A stretch of DNA of 37,235 bases from SIG440 sp045648205 (GCA_045648205.1 JAZRNM010000036.1:1-37235), one strand, 5' to 3'; shown: positions 7,585 through 15,583, numbered from the stretch's first letter. Translations and numbers: made by a program. Notes: a model not told the origin generated them from the letters alone.

Positions 7585-8424
7585 CTAATAACGAATATTT
7601 CTTAAAGCATCATTTCTCGTTGACAAGTACTCAGGCAATTTTTTATATTTCATCTTTGCTATTGCCATCATAAGTGAGTCAACAATACACATATGTGCAA
7701 TACCCGCCGAGACCGCCTCCACAGGATAATTCTTTTCATCAGAAAATGCAATAATTGCGTAATCACTTTCTTTTGCTAGAATACTATAGGCAAAGCTACT
7801 GATTGCAACAGTTTCCGCTCCACTTTCCTTAGCATTCCGCATCGCATCAACAGTTGCCCTTGTCTGTCCACTGTGGGAAATAAAAATAGCCAAATCCCCG
7901 TTTGTCAGATTTGCGGCTGTGACATTCATAAACAAGATGTCCGAGCAATAAGATGCAGAAATTCCCATTTGCGAAAATCTGTAATGAGCATCAATAGCAA
8001 CAATTGACGAAGTTCCTACTCCGAAAAACACCACCCGTTTCGCCTTCAATACAAGTGATATAATTTTTTCAATATCGGCAAAATTCAACATTTTAAAAGT
8101 ATCTTTCAAAGCTTTTATCTCTGAATTGAAAACCTTTTCAAAAACCTTTTCTGCCGAATCCGTTTCCTGTATGGGAATTATCACATCCTGCACAGGTTCA
8201 TTTCTTGTGATATGCTCAATCAATGAATCCTTCAATTCGCTAAAACCATCAATCCCAAGCTTTTTGCAAAATCTGATAACCGCCGATGGTGCAACTTTGG
8301 CAGACTCTGCAACCTCCTTGACAGATTTTTTCACAAAACCAACAACATCGTCCAACACCATATCGGCTACACGTTTTTCCGCAGCTGTTAAATCCCCATA
8401 TACACTTTTGATTTTTAAAAGCAT
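7585..8424 (-). CDS. RpiR/MurR-family transcriptional regulator
   Basis: A 279-residue DNA-binding regulator in two domains. The N-terminal RpiR-type helix-turn-helix (about 1-77) carries LTAAEKRVADMVL and the recognition region SAKVAPSAVIRFCKKLGI. The C-terminal SIS sugar-phosphate-binding domain (about 110-255) carries FFGVGTSSIVAIDAHYRF and the signature FISHSGQTRATVDAM. Family members sense phosphorylated sugars or amino sugars. It heads an operon with an AEC carrier. Two 15-bp operator-like repeats lie between its -10 box and start codon, so autorepression is likely (inference). The ATG has a GGGAGAG site. The effector is unknown; the nearby aldolase hints at sugar-phosphate chemistry but is a separate unit. 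Confidence 0.92.
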   Translation of the reverse strand: MLLKIKSVYGDLTAAEKRVADMVLDDVVGFVKKSVKEVAESAKVAPSAVIRFCKKLGIDGFSELKDSLIEHITRNEPVQDVIIPIQETDSAEKVFEKVFNSEIKALKDTFKMLNFADIEKIISLVLKAKRVVFFGVGTSSIVAIDAHYRFSQMGISASYCSDILFMNVTAANLTNGDLAIFISHSGQTRATVDAMRNAKESGAETVAISSFAYSILAKESDYAIIAFSDEKNYPVEAVSAGIAHMCIVDSLMMAIAKMKYKKLPEYLSTRNDALRNIRY

Positions 8425-8435
8425 ATTACTCTCCC

Positions 8436-8450
8436 TAAAATATTTTTCTA
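8436..8450 (-). promoter_or_regulatory. Operator-like repeat 1 ahead of the RpiR-family gene
   Basis: The minus strand reads TAGAAAAATATTTTA: arms TAGAA and TTTTA around five bases, one mismatch from a perfect inverted repeat. Its centre is 31 bp from the second copy, about three helical turns, so both face the same side of the DNA. Confidence 0.55.
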
Positions 8451-8466
8451 TTATGTTTTTTATTTT

Positions 8467-8481
8467 TAGAATATTTTTCTA
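8467..8481 (-). promoter_or_regulatory. Operator-like repeat 2 ahead of the RpiR-family gene
   Basis: The minus strand reads TAGAAAAATATTCTA, a perfect TAGAA-N5-TTCTA inverted repeat. It begins two bases after the -10 box and covers the expected start of transcription, the usual place for a repressor site. It shares 13 of 15 bases with the copy at 8436-8450. Confidence 0.6.
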
Positions 8482-8482
8482 A

Positions 8483-8511
8483 ATTCTAACACAAACCGGG
8501 AAATATGTCAA
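8483..8511 (-). promoter_or_regulatory. Promoter of the RpiR regulator-AEC carrier operon
   Basis: The minus strand reads TTGACA (8511-8506), 17 bases, TAGAAT (8488-8483). It is close to ideal, so repression by the operators just downstream would be the main control. Confidence 0.8.
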
Positions 8512-8553
8512 TACACTCTTTGGATTATTTGCGTATTAAAAACAAAAAAACAA

Positions 8554-8579
8554 TCCCCAAACGCAATTGCATTTGGGGA
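8554..8579 (-). terminator. Terminator of the second AGCS symporter gene
   Basis: TCCCCAAA/TTTGGGGA arms enclose the palindrome GCAATTGC. The minus strand continues TTGTTTTTTTG, a strong T-run. It lies 13 bases after the stop codon. Confidence 0.85.
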
Positions 8580-8592
8580 AAATTTATTTCAT

Positions 8593-10005
8593 CTACTTCC
8601 AAGCTTCTTCATCATATTGAAATTCATCCTTGCTGGGCCTAAATACGGGCAATTTCCCGTCCCTTCTTTGGCTTTCATAATCTTTCAATGCTCTGCCGGA
8701 ATATTTACTCAAAATGAACAAAACAGGCATATTGATAAGAACCATAACACCCATTGTCATATCAGCAAAATTCCACAAAAAGTCCGCACTCAGAACAGCA
8801 CCGACAAAAATCACAATTGAGGCGATAATATAGTATGCTATTTTTACCTTTTTGCCCGGTTCTTTTTTTAGTATATAGAATACACATTGGTCAACATAAT
8901 AGAGATTTCCAACCAAAGTCGTGAACGCAAAGAAAATCATTGCAAAGGTTATAAAAATCGGTCCCACACTGCCAAGTGTGCTTCCTATTGCGGCTTGGAC
9001 ATATTTTGCACCTGACAAATCCGCACTTGGTTCAACGCCCGAAAACAGACACAAGAACGCAGTAGCTGAACAAACCAGAATCGTGTCAAGAAAAACTGAC
9101 AAAACCTGAACAAGACCCTGTCTGACCGGGTGAGAAACATCCGCCGTAGCAGAAGCATTTGGAGCAGAACCAACCCCTGCTTCATTGCTAAACAAGCCTC
9201 GTTTTATTCCATACATAATGCACGAACCGCTAAAGCCCCCAAAAATAGCCTTAAAATCAAAAGCATCTTTGATGATTTTTGAAAAAACTTCAGGAAGCAG
9301 CTTTATGTTGAACAAAACAATTCCCAATGCCACAAGAATATATGCCGCACCCATAACGGGCACTATGGCACTTGTCACTTTGGCAATTCTCTTTCCTCCA
9401 CCCAGCAAACAATATCCAACCAAAACAGCAGTTATTATTCCTATTATCACAGGAGTACTTTGTGGGTTATAAAAGTTGTAGGTTTCAAAGCTTGATTGCA
9501 GATTATATGAAGCCAGCATATTAAAACCAAAACCATACGTCAAAATCAACACAATTGAAAAAACAATGGCAAGGAATCGTGAACCAATTCCTTTTTCTAT
9601 GTAGTATGGAGGTCCGCCAAAAAAACCGTTTTCTCCACGTTTTTTATAAATCTGTGCAAGTGTACTCTCCGTAAATGCGGATGCAGCTCCCAAAATCGCA
9701 ATAACCCACATCCAGAACACCGAACCATATCCACCCAGGCACAAGGCTGTGGACACACCAATAATGTTTCCCGTGCCAACTCTTGATGCCGTTGAAACCA
9801 TCAAAGCCTGAAATGCCGAAATCCCACCTTTTTCCTTTGGCTTTTCAGCAACTGCCCTGAACTGTTCCTTAAGCAATCTTATCTGCACAAACCTCGTTTT
9901 GAACGAAAAGTATAACCCACCTACAACAAGTATTATGATCAACAAGTATCCATACATTGCATTGTTGATATCTGTTATGAGCTTTTCCAAAGAATTAATT
10001 ATCAA
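8593..10005 (-). CDS. Second AGCS-family sodium:amino acid symporter
   Basis: A 470-residue membrane symporter of the alanine/glycine:cation family. Signatures are TASRVGTGNI (72-81), GGYGSVFWMW (91-100) and FSNEAGVGSAPNASATA. The first signature proline of the better-known form (GGPGAVFWMW, as in the paralogue at 1734-3221) is tyrosine here, and the two proteins differ widely elsewhere. It is a distinct subfamily and not a recent duplicate. The start is TTG at 10005, chosen because a very strong GAGGGGGAG site lies five bases upstream. It begins 40 bases after ligA with no terminator between, so it may be read through from ligA. There is no riboswitch here. Substrate unknown, probably a small neutral amino acid. 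Confidence 0.91.
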   Translation of the reverse strand: MIINSLEKLITDINNAMYGYLLIIILVVGGLYFSFKTRFVQIRLLKEQFRAVAEKPKEKGGISAFQALMVSTASRVGTGNIIGVSTALCLGGYGSVFWMWVIAILGAASAFTESTLAQIYKKRGENGFFGGPPYYIEKGIGSRFLAIVFSIVLILTYGFGFNMLASYNLQSSFETYNFYNPQSTPVIIGIITAVLVGYCLLGGGKRIAKVTSAIVPVMGAAYILVALGIVLFNIKLLPEVFSKIIKDAFDFKAIFGGFSGSCIMYGIKRGLFSNEAGVGSAPNASATADVSHPVRQGLVQVLSVFLDTILVCSATAFLCLFSGVEPSADLSGAKYVQAAIGSTLGSVGPIFITFAMIFFAFTTLVGNLYYVDQCVFYILKKEPGKKVKIAYYIIASIVIFVGAVLSADFLWNFADMTMGVMVLINMPVLFILSKYSGRALKDYESQRRDGKLPVFRPSKDEFQYDEEAWK

Positions 10006-10045
10006 CTGTTCTCCCCCTCGTAAATAACAATTTTCCCAAATTTTT

Positions 10046-12040
10046 TTATTCCTTTATCATTTCCAAAAATTCATTTTCGGTTATAATCTTAACTCCAAGA
10101 GCTTGTGCCTTGTCAAGCTTGCTTCCCGCCTCATCACCGGCCAAAACATAGTCGGTCTTTTTGGAAACAGAGCCTGAGGTTTTTCCACCGTTATCCTCAA
10201 TAAGTTTCTGAGCCTCTGAACGTTTGAGTGTAGGCAATGTTCCCGTGAGAACAAAGGTTTTTCCTTCAAGAACTCCGCCAATGGTTTTTTCCTCGGCAAC
10301 CATATTTACGCCCTTTTCCTTCATTCTCCTAATAAGTTCTTGGGTCTCAGATTCCGCAAAGTAGTGAACCAGGCTTTCTGCCATTTTTTCACCTACATCA
10401 TCAATGGCAGAAACCTCCTCAACCGAAGCTTCCATAATTCTGTCTATATTCCCAAAATGCTGTGCAATTGACTTGGCGCCTTTTGAACCAATCAGACGAA
10501 TTCCCAAACCACAAATCAACTTATCCAAAGGATTTTTCTTTGCCCGGTTTATGGCATCAATAAGATTTTGAGCTGACTTGTCAGCAAATCTCTCAAGCTT
10601 CACAAGTTCCTCATATTCAAGATAAAAGAGGTCAGCAGTGTTTTCAATCAGTCCTTCATCAACAAGCTGTTCAACAACCGCATCGCCAAGCCCTTCTATA
10701 TCCATCGCTCCACGCGACGCAAAGTGAATGATACTTCTGATTTTCTGTGCGGGACAGTTGGTGCTGGTGCACCTGAGTGCCGCTTCACCCTCTTCGCGGA
10801 AAAGCTCCTCTCCGCAGGCGGGACATACTTTTGGCATTTCATATATCTTTTCTTCTCCGGTTCGCTTTTCTTTAAGGACTGAAACCACCTCAGGAATAAT
10901 ATCTCCTGCTTTTTGAACAAGAACCCTGTCACCGATTCTCAAATCCTTCTCACGAATGAAGTCTTCATTGTGAAGAGTCGCACGGCTCACCGTGGAGCCC
11001 GCAATCCTGACGGGAGTCAGCACTGCATTGGGGGTAATCACACCCGTTCTTCCCACCTGAACAACAATGTCCTCCACAGTCGTCTCCTTTTGTTCCGCTG
11101 GAAACTTATACGCAATCGCCCATTTGGGAACTTTGGTCGTGGTCCCTAATTCAATTCTCTGTTCAAGACTATTCACCTTTATAACAACCCCATCAATGTC
11201 AAAGGGGAGCTCTGCACGAAGTTGACCAATGGTAAGAATTTCGTCATATGCATCCTTCATTGTTTTAAATACATTTCGCCTTGGACTGACCTTGAATCCC
11301 AAGCTACCGAGCCAGTCAAGACCTTCGGTATGGGTTTTTATATCTGTTTTTGATGTATCCTGAATGTTGAAAATGAAGACATCAAGGTTTCTCTTTGCCG
11401 TAATTTTGCTATCCAATTGTCTGAGGGAGCCTGCCGCAGCATTTCTCGGATTTGCAAACAACGGTTCATTGCTCATCTTTCTCTCTTCGTTCAGCTTTTC
11501 AAAACTCTTTTGAGGCATATAAACCTCGCCTCTGACTTCAAGGCGTTCCACATTTTCAGACAAAACTAACGGTATTGATTTGATAGTCTTTAAATTTTCA
11601 GTTATGTCCTCACCAATCAAGCCGTCACCACGAGTTGAACCCTTGACAAATCTTCCATTCTCGTATTCAAGAGAAACAGAAAGTCCGTCAATCTTCATCT
11701 CAACCACATATTCATATTTTTCACCATTCAATCCCTGGCTGACTCTTTTGTCAAAATCCATTAATTCATCAAAAGAGAAAACATCACCAAGACTTTGCAT
11801 CGGCACCCGATGGCTCACCTGCTCAAACTCCTTGAGAGCCACACCGCCAACTCGTTTGGTGGGCGAATTCTCGTCTGCAAACTGTGGGTTTTCCTCTTCC
11901 AACTCAATCAATTTGCGCAGAAGCATATCATATTCATAATCTGAAATTGTAGGATTGTCCAGGACATAATAATTCCGATTATGCTCCTCAATTTCTTTTC
12001 TAAGCTTCAAAATTTCATTTTCTGCAGACATATCTCCCAC
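10046..12040 (-). CDS. ligA: NAD-dependent DNA ligase LigA
   Basis: Joins DNA nicks in replication and repair using NAD+. The 664-residue length is standard. The order of domains is complete: domain Ia with YYVLDNPTISDYEYD for NMN binding, the adenylation domain with catalytic K116 in EMKIDGL, an OB fold, the four-cysteine zinc finger CPACG...CTSTNCP at about 405-430, helix-hairpin-helix repeats, and a C-terminal BRCT domain (about 587-664). The start is taken as GTG at 12040, which has AAAGGG five bases upstream. The in-frame ATG nine bases later has its GGGAG only two bases away. A weak promoter-like pair (TTGTAA-19-TAAAAT, 12094-12064) lies upstream. A second symporter gene follows closely. 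Confidence 0.97.
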   Translation of the reverse strand: MGDMSAENEILKLRKEIEEHNRNYYVLDNPTISDYEYDMLLRKLIELEEENPQFADENSPTKRVGGVALKEFEQVSHRVPMQSLGDVFSFDELMDFDKRVSQGLNGEKYEYVVEMKIDGLSVSLEYENGRFVKGSTRGDGLIGEDITENLKTIKSIPLVLSENVERLEVRGEVYMPQKSFEKLNEERKMSNEPLFANPRNAAAGSLRQLDSKITAKRNLDVFIFNIQDTSKTDIKTHTEGLDWLGSLGFKVSPRRNVFKTMKDAYDEILTIGQLRAELPFDIDGVVIKVNSLEQRIELGTTTKVPKWAIAYKFPAEQKETTVEDIVVQVGRTGVITPNAVLTPVRIAGSTVSRATLHNEDFIREKDLRIGDRVLVQKAGDIIPEVVSVLKEKRTGEEKIYEMPKVCPACGEELFREEGEAALRCTSTNCPAQKIRSIIHFASRGAMDIEGLGDAVVEQLVDEGLIENTADLFYLEYEELVKLERFADKSAQNLIDAINRAKKNPLDKLICGLGIRLIGSKGAKSIAQHFGNIDRIMEASVEEVSAIDDVGEKMAESLVHYFAESETQELIRRMKEKGVNMVAEEKTIGGVLEGKTFVLTGTLPTLKRSEAQKLIEDNGGKTSGSVSKKTDYVLAGDEAGSKLDKAQALGVKIITENEFLEMIKE

Positions 12041-12111
12041 CGAAACCCTTTCCGTTTCTTCCTATTTTATCTCTTTCTCTCGTTTTCATTACAAAATTAA
12101 TTTTTCCAAAA

Positions 12112-12138
12112 GGGACTGCAACCAAAAGCTGCAGTCCC
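12112..12138 (-). terminator. Terminator of the PP2C-like gene
   Basis: A perfect 9-bp stem (GGGACTGCA/TGCAGTCCC) with a 9-nt loop is followed on the minus strand by TTTTGG and AT-rich sequence. It sits eight bases after the stop codon and insulates ligA. Confidence 0.85.
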
Positions 12139-12146
12139 AATAAATG

Positions 12147-13409
12147 TTAGTTGAAATCAATCGGCAACTCCACTTCCTCATTCACCTTGGGTGGTGCAGG
12201 CGTTTGCGTCACCTGTTCTTCCGGTTGAGGTTCTGTGCTTTCAACAGGTGGTTTTTCCTGTTGCGGTGCAGGAGCCGGCGCTGGTTTTTGTGTTTGTCCG
12301 GAAGGTCTGTTCGGTTTTGGTGCCGTCTGACCTTGTGGTTTTGTCACTTGTTGTCCGGATGTTTCCGGTTTTTCAACAGTTTCTTCGGCCTCTGTCTTTT
12401 CAGGCTCTTTCTCTTCCTCTTTTTCAATTGGCTTTGGTGTCCATTTCAGCTCACCATATAGAGATTCATCTTCATCGTCGTCTATATATTTTTCAATCAG
12501 TGCCCGGCCACTGTCCACCGTGTTAAGCACAGCACGGATGACAAACGGACTCACAGCATAAAGGGCACCACACAGCATAGTCACAACCAGCCACAAAGAA
12601 AGAGTCCTCAGCTCTGCATAAGTAACCGGAATTCCTTTGCTGGCTTCAACCACCAGGACTGTGTAATTTTCATCAGGATTTTTTTCCACAGCCATATCTA
12701 TTATCCTGGCAGCCTTATATTCACCCTTTACTTGCTTATCCTCAAGTATCTCCCGAATGGAGTCCTCACTCACAACATCTGTGACTACCTTGCTGCATAA
12801 CACAAAAAACGATTTTTTTGTCAATTTGATTTTTTCCGAAACATATGGAACCGTTTCATAATCATCTTCAAGCCAGCCTAAATACGGTATGTTGTTTTTC
12901 TGCACAATCTCTGTTTGAATTTTGCCGCTTCTGTCAAATGTATTTTTTTCAACCTCAACAGTATCCGGCGCTTTGCCTGAAAGCTTTCGAAGTGTTCCCC
13001 CCTCAAAAAAGAAGGCAGGCATATCACCCATATTAAACACCGTTGCGGTATCACTTTCAATATTCAGAATTGTCGTTTCAACCTCAAAATGGCCCTCGGT
13101 CTTTTCAAGAATCTGACTTCCTATGGCAGAATTTGCATAATCAAAATAATCACGGTTTTTTTTGTTGAAATTCACACCCAAAAAATTTTTGAGAATATCC
13201 ATGGCAACAAAGGTCAGTTCTTCCATGTTCTCATCGCATTTGGCAGTACTTGAAACTGCATACAAATTTCTGCGTCTGAACTCTTTGTTTATCTCAAAAA
13301 AATTAGGCTCACCCATTTCTTCTCTGTAAACACCGTTTAGAAAATAGTTTTCCTTATTTACTTGTTGTGTGTCACCTGCATAGGTTACTGCATATCCCTT
13401 ATATCTCAT
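12147..13409 (-). CDS. Membrane-anchored PP2C-like pseudophosphatase with proline-rich tail
   Basis: The product is a 420-residue protein of unknown function. Residues 1-255 follow the strand order of PP2C-type Ser/Thr phosphatases: a GDTQQVNKENYFLNG opening, a GDMPAFFFEGGTLRKLS block and a FFVLCSKVVTDVVSED block. The metal-binding aspartates are missing. NED is KEN (19-21), DGMGG is replaced by SSTAK (53-57), SDG is SKV (206-208) and the last DN is EN (247-248). It is therefore probably an inactive, binding-only relative. One membrane helix (about 271-293) follows. Then comes a Glu/Lys/Pro/Gln-rich, disordered tail, presumably outside the cell. The frame is open to a TTG eight codons earlier, but GAGG five bases before the ATG at 13409 decides the start. 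It has its own promoter and terminator and lies downstream of spoIIA. A role in sporulation or envelope signalling is only a guess. Confidence 0.7.
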   Translation of the reverse strand: MRYKGYAVTYAGDTQQVNKENYFLNGVYREEMGEPNFFEINKEFRRRNLYAVSSTAKCDENMEELTFVAMDILKNFLGVNFNKKNRDYFDYANSAIGSQILEKTEGHFEVETTILNIESDTATVFNMGDMPAFFFEGGTLRKLSGKAPDTVEVEKNTFDRSGKIQTEIVQKNNIPYLGWLEDDYETVPYVSEKIKLTKKSFFVLCSKVVTDVVSEDSIREILEDKQVKGEYKAARIIDMAVEKNPDENYTVLVVEASKGIPVTYAELRTLSLWLVVTMLCGALYAVSPFVIRAVLNTVDSGRALIEKYIDDDEDESLYGELKWTPKPIEKEEEKEPEKTEAEETVEKPETSGQQVTKPQGQTAPKPNRPSGQTQKPAPAPAPQQEKPPVESTEPQPEEQVTQTPAPPKVNEEVELPIDFN

Positions 13410-13445
13410 AAAAACCTCAAATTTATCTGTCAACTTTACATATCT

Positions 13446-13474
13446 ACTCTACCACAATAACAAAAAAACGTCAA
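13446..13474 (-). promoter_or_regulatory. Promoter of the PP2C-like gene
   Basis: The minus strand reads TTGACG (13474-13469), 17 bases, TAGAGT (13451-13446), about 35 bases before the start codon. Confidence 0.6.
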
Positions 13475-13514
13475 GATGAAATCTTTTCAAAGAATAGTTT
13501 TTTGTAAAATTATA

Positions 13515-13958
13515 TCAATACATATAATATGGCAAAACCGACACAGCAACCATAAAGGCAAACATAACAACTATGAACAACAATTTAACAACTCCGACAG
13601 CCAAGGCTATAATGCAAAACAGCCTTGCCTTAGTTGAGTACTTCATTGCCTTTTCTTTATTTCCCGATGCAAGTTCAGTGCTGGTGAGCCCCGAAAAAAT
13701 CAACGCAACCGTACCAAAAGAAAGGCTTCCTAAGATTGCAGAAATAATAGAAAGTATCAAATAGTCCTTTATCTTTTTTTCACTCTTTTTAATCTTTGGC
13801 TGTTTATATATTTTTTCAGTCTCGTTTATAGGTGTGCCAAACTTTTCCTGAGATATCTCAGCTTCCGGCATAACTTTTTCTCCCTCAAGGTTGTTTCCGC
13901 AGTTTATACACCAAGAATTTTCAATCTTATTAAAGGTTCCGCATTTTGGGCAAAACAT
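13515..13958 (-). CDS. Zinc-ribbon and CD225/dispanin-type membrane protein
   Basis: A 147-residue protein. The N-terminus is a short zinc ribbon: CPKC at 3-6 and CINC at 17-20. After a charged linker (about 25-62) come two hydrophobic helices (about 66-90 and 113-143). The loop between them, TELASGNKEKAMKYSTKAR, has the look of the CD225/dispanin (interferon-induced transmembrane-like) family, where a short amphipathic loop with a helix of small and basic residues joins two membrane segments. Bacterial members are common and mostly uncharacterised. The ATG has a GAAAGGA site about ten bases upstream. It follows sigF by 65 bases without a terminator, so it may be transcribed with spoIIA. Function unknown. 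Confidence 0.75.
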   Translation of the reverse strand: MFCPKCGTFNKIENSWCINCGNNLEGEKVMPEAEISQEKFGTPINETEKIYKQPKIKKSEKKIKDYLILSIISAILGSLSFGTVALIFSGLTSTELASGNKEKAMKYSTKARLFCIIALAVGVVKLLFIVVMFAFMVAVSVLPYYMY

Positions 13959-14023
13959 AAACTATCATATCCTTTCAAAAATTTGTCCTTTTATTTATAT
14001 TCGACAAAAACTTTGAAAATCCT

Positions 14024-14755
14024 CTAAGCCTGTTCACGCATTGTGGATATAACCTTCTTTTCAATCCTGGAAACCTGAACCTGCGAAATTCCCAGCATTT
14101 CAGCAATCTGGCTTTGAGTTTTCTGTTTGAAATATCTCAGAATAATAATTTTCCGTTCCCGTTCACCAAGCCCATCCAGGAGTTGGCGTATAAGCATTTT
14201 GTTTACTATTTCGCCCTCATGGTCAATTCCGCTCTCAAGTCTGTCAACAAGAGCCTTTCCTTCCTTTCCGTCATCTTGTGGTGATGCATAAATTGATTCC
14301 GGTTTTATTCCCGCCTCAAGAGCTGTTGCAAGTTCTTCTGCAGAAACGCCCAATTTCTGGGACAATTCCTTTATTGTCGGTTCACGGTCGCAATCTTTCC
14401 TCATAGTTTCCTGAAGAGTTATGGCCTTTATTGCCAATTCCTTCAGGCTCCTGCTCACCTTTATTATTCCATCATCCCGGATAAAGCGTTTTATCTCACC
14501 CATAATCATCGGAACTGCATATGTTGAGAATTTAACATTAAAGCTCATATCGAATTTTTTTATTGCCTTGATGAGACCAATACAGCCAATCTGAAACAAA
14601 TCCTCTGTCTCATAGCCCCGATTGACAAATCTTTTCACCACACTCCTTACAAGCCCAATGTTTTCCTCAACAATTTTGTTTTGAGCCTCCGAATTGCCTT
14701 TTTGTGCCATTTCAAGCAGAATTTCTATGTTTTCGTTGTAGTTTTTCTTATGCAC
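14024..14755 (-). CDS. sigF: RNA polymerase sigma factor SigF (forespore)
   Basis: Directs early forespore transcription during sporulation. It is held inactive by SpoIIAB and released by SpoIIAA. The protein has the SigF/SigG layout: region 2 with NIGLVRSVVKRFV and DLFQIGCIGLIKAIKKFD, region 3, and the region 4 helix-turn-helix TQSQIAEMLGISQVQVSRIE. Its place as third gene after spoIIAA and spoIIAB identifies it as SigF and not SigG. Two starts are possible. The TTG at 14764 overlaps the spoIIAB stop by four bases, but its AAGGGG touches it directly. The GTG at 14755 has that AAGGGG at a normal nine-base distance and is preferred. Either way translation is coupled to spoIIAB. A CD225-like gene follows. 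Confidence 0.95.
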   Translation of the reverse strand: MHKKNYNENIEILLEMAQKGNSEAQNKIVEENIGLVRSVVKRFVNRGYETEDLFQIGCIGLIKAIKKFDMSFNVKFSTYAVPMIMGEIKRFIRDDGIIKVSRSLKELAIKAITLQETMRKDCDREPTIKELSQKLGVSAEELATALEAGIKPESIYASPQDDGKEGKALVDRLESGIDHEGEIVNKMLIRQLLDGLGERERKIIILRYFKQKTQSQIAEMLGISQVQVSRIEKKVISTMREQA

Positions 14756-14760
14756 TTCGG

Positions 14761-15180
14761 TCAACCCCTTATGTGCTTTTTCATTGTTACAACAGTTCCT
14801 TCACCGGGTTCAGACTTTACATAAAGCTCATCCATAAAAGTCTGCATAACAGTAAACCCCATACCACTCCGCTCGTCTCCCGGCTGTGACGTGTAAAGAG
14901 GTTGCATTGCTTGTCCAATATTTTCAATGCCCACTCCAAAATCCGTAATTTCAATTTCAAAACAATTATCAATAATTCTGCACACGATTTTGACTATTCC
15001 TTTCATTCCGGCATAGCCGTGAACAATTGAATTTGTTACCGCCTCAGAAACCGCTGTTTTTATATCGCTCAATTCTTCCACACTCAAGTCCAGCTGAACC
15101 GAAAATGCAGACACCGTCGCTCTGACAAAAGATTCATTACAGCTCTTTGCGGGGATTTCAAGCTTCATATAGTTTTCCAT
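14761..15180 (-). CDS. spoIIAB: Anti-sigma F factor / serine kinase SpoIIAB
   Basis: Binds and blocks SigF, and phosphorylates SpoIIAA on serine using ATP. The protein (139 residues from the chosen start) is a GHKL-type kinase. The N box carries E46 and N50 in SEAVTNSIVHGY, the G1 box is DFGVG (80-84), and the G2 box is GMGF (106-109). The opening MKLEIPAKSCNESFVR matches the family. The frame extends to a GTG at 15192, but the AAGGAG site overlaps that codon. The ATG at 15180, 11 bases beyond AAGGAG, is therefore the better start. It lies between spoIIAA and sigF in the classical spoIIA order. Confidence 0.96.
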   Translation of the reverse strand: MENYMKLEIPAKSCNESFVRATVSAFSVQLDLSVEELSDIKTAVSEAVTNSIVHGYAGMKGIVKIVCRIIDNCFEIEITDFGVGIENIGQAMQPLYTSQPGDERSGMGFTVMQTFMDELYVKSEPGEGTVVTMKKHIRG

Positions 15181-15203
15181 ATGTATCTTCACTCCTTCTT
15201 TAT

Positions 15204-15512
15204 TTAATGGCTACAATCCAGAAGCTTTTTCAGCCCTGAAATTTCCAATATTTTATCCACCTGCGGTTTCACACGAATTAACATAACCTTGCCTCCACGG
15301 GCTGATATTTGCTTATACCTCCCGACTATCACCCCGATCCCCGAACTATCCATAAAGGAAACACCATCAAAATCCAAAACAACATTTTTTGTGTTGTTTA
15401 TGGAAATCTCTCGGTCAATGACATCTCTGAGCTTTGGTGCAGTGTGATGGTCAATTTCTCCCGTCAACTTCACCACAAGTGTTGTTCCGATGTTTTCAAG
15501 CTTTATATCCAT
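15204..15512 (-). CDS. spoIIAA: Anti-sigma F factor antagonist SpoIIAA
   Basis: A STAS-domain anti-anti-sigma factor. In its unphosphorylated form it takes SpoIIAB away from SigF in the forespore. Length is 102 residues. The phosphorylated serine lies in VSFMDSSGIGVI and is S57, equivalent to S58 of the Bacillus protein. The ATG has a strong AGGAGGT site six bases upstream. It is the first gene of spoIIA. A sigma-H-like promoter lies 40-70 bases further up, behind the valS terminator. The pathway assignment rests on the order AA-AB-sigF together with the motifs. Confidence 0.96.
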   Translation of the reverse strand: MDIKLENIGTTLVVKLTGEIDHHTAPKLRDVIDREISINNTKNVVLDFDGVSFMDSSGIGVIVGRYKQISARGGKVMLIRVKPQVDKILEISGLKKLLDCSH

Positions 15513-15553
15513 TTGAATACCTCCTCTTTTTTAAGCATATTTCTCTCTCTTTT

Positions 15554-15583
15554 CACTTCTATTATTTTCCATAATTTCCCTTT
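15554..15583 (-). promoter_or_regulatory. Possible sigma-H promoter of spoIIA
   Basis: The minus strand reads AAAGGGAAA (15583-15575), 12 bases, ATAGAAGTG (15562-15554). Each block differs at about one core position from the sigma-H consensus (RnAGGAwww and RnnGAATww), as I recall it. Location and spacing fit, since spoIIA is a classical sigma-H target. No sigma-A promoter was seen here. Confidence 0.4.
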
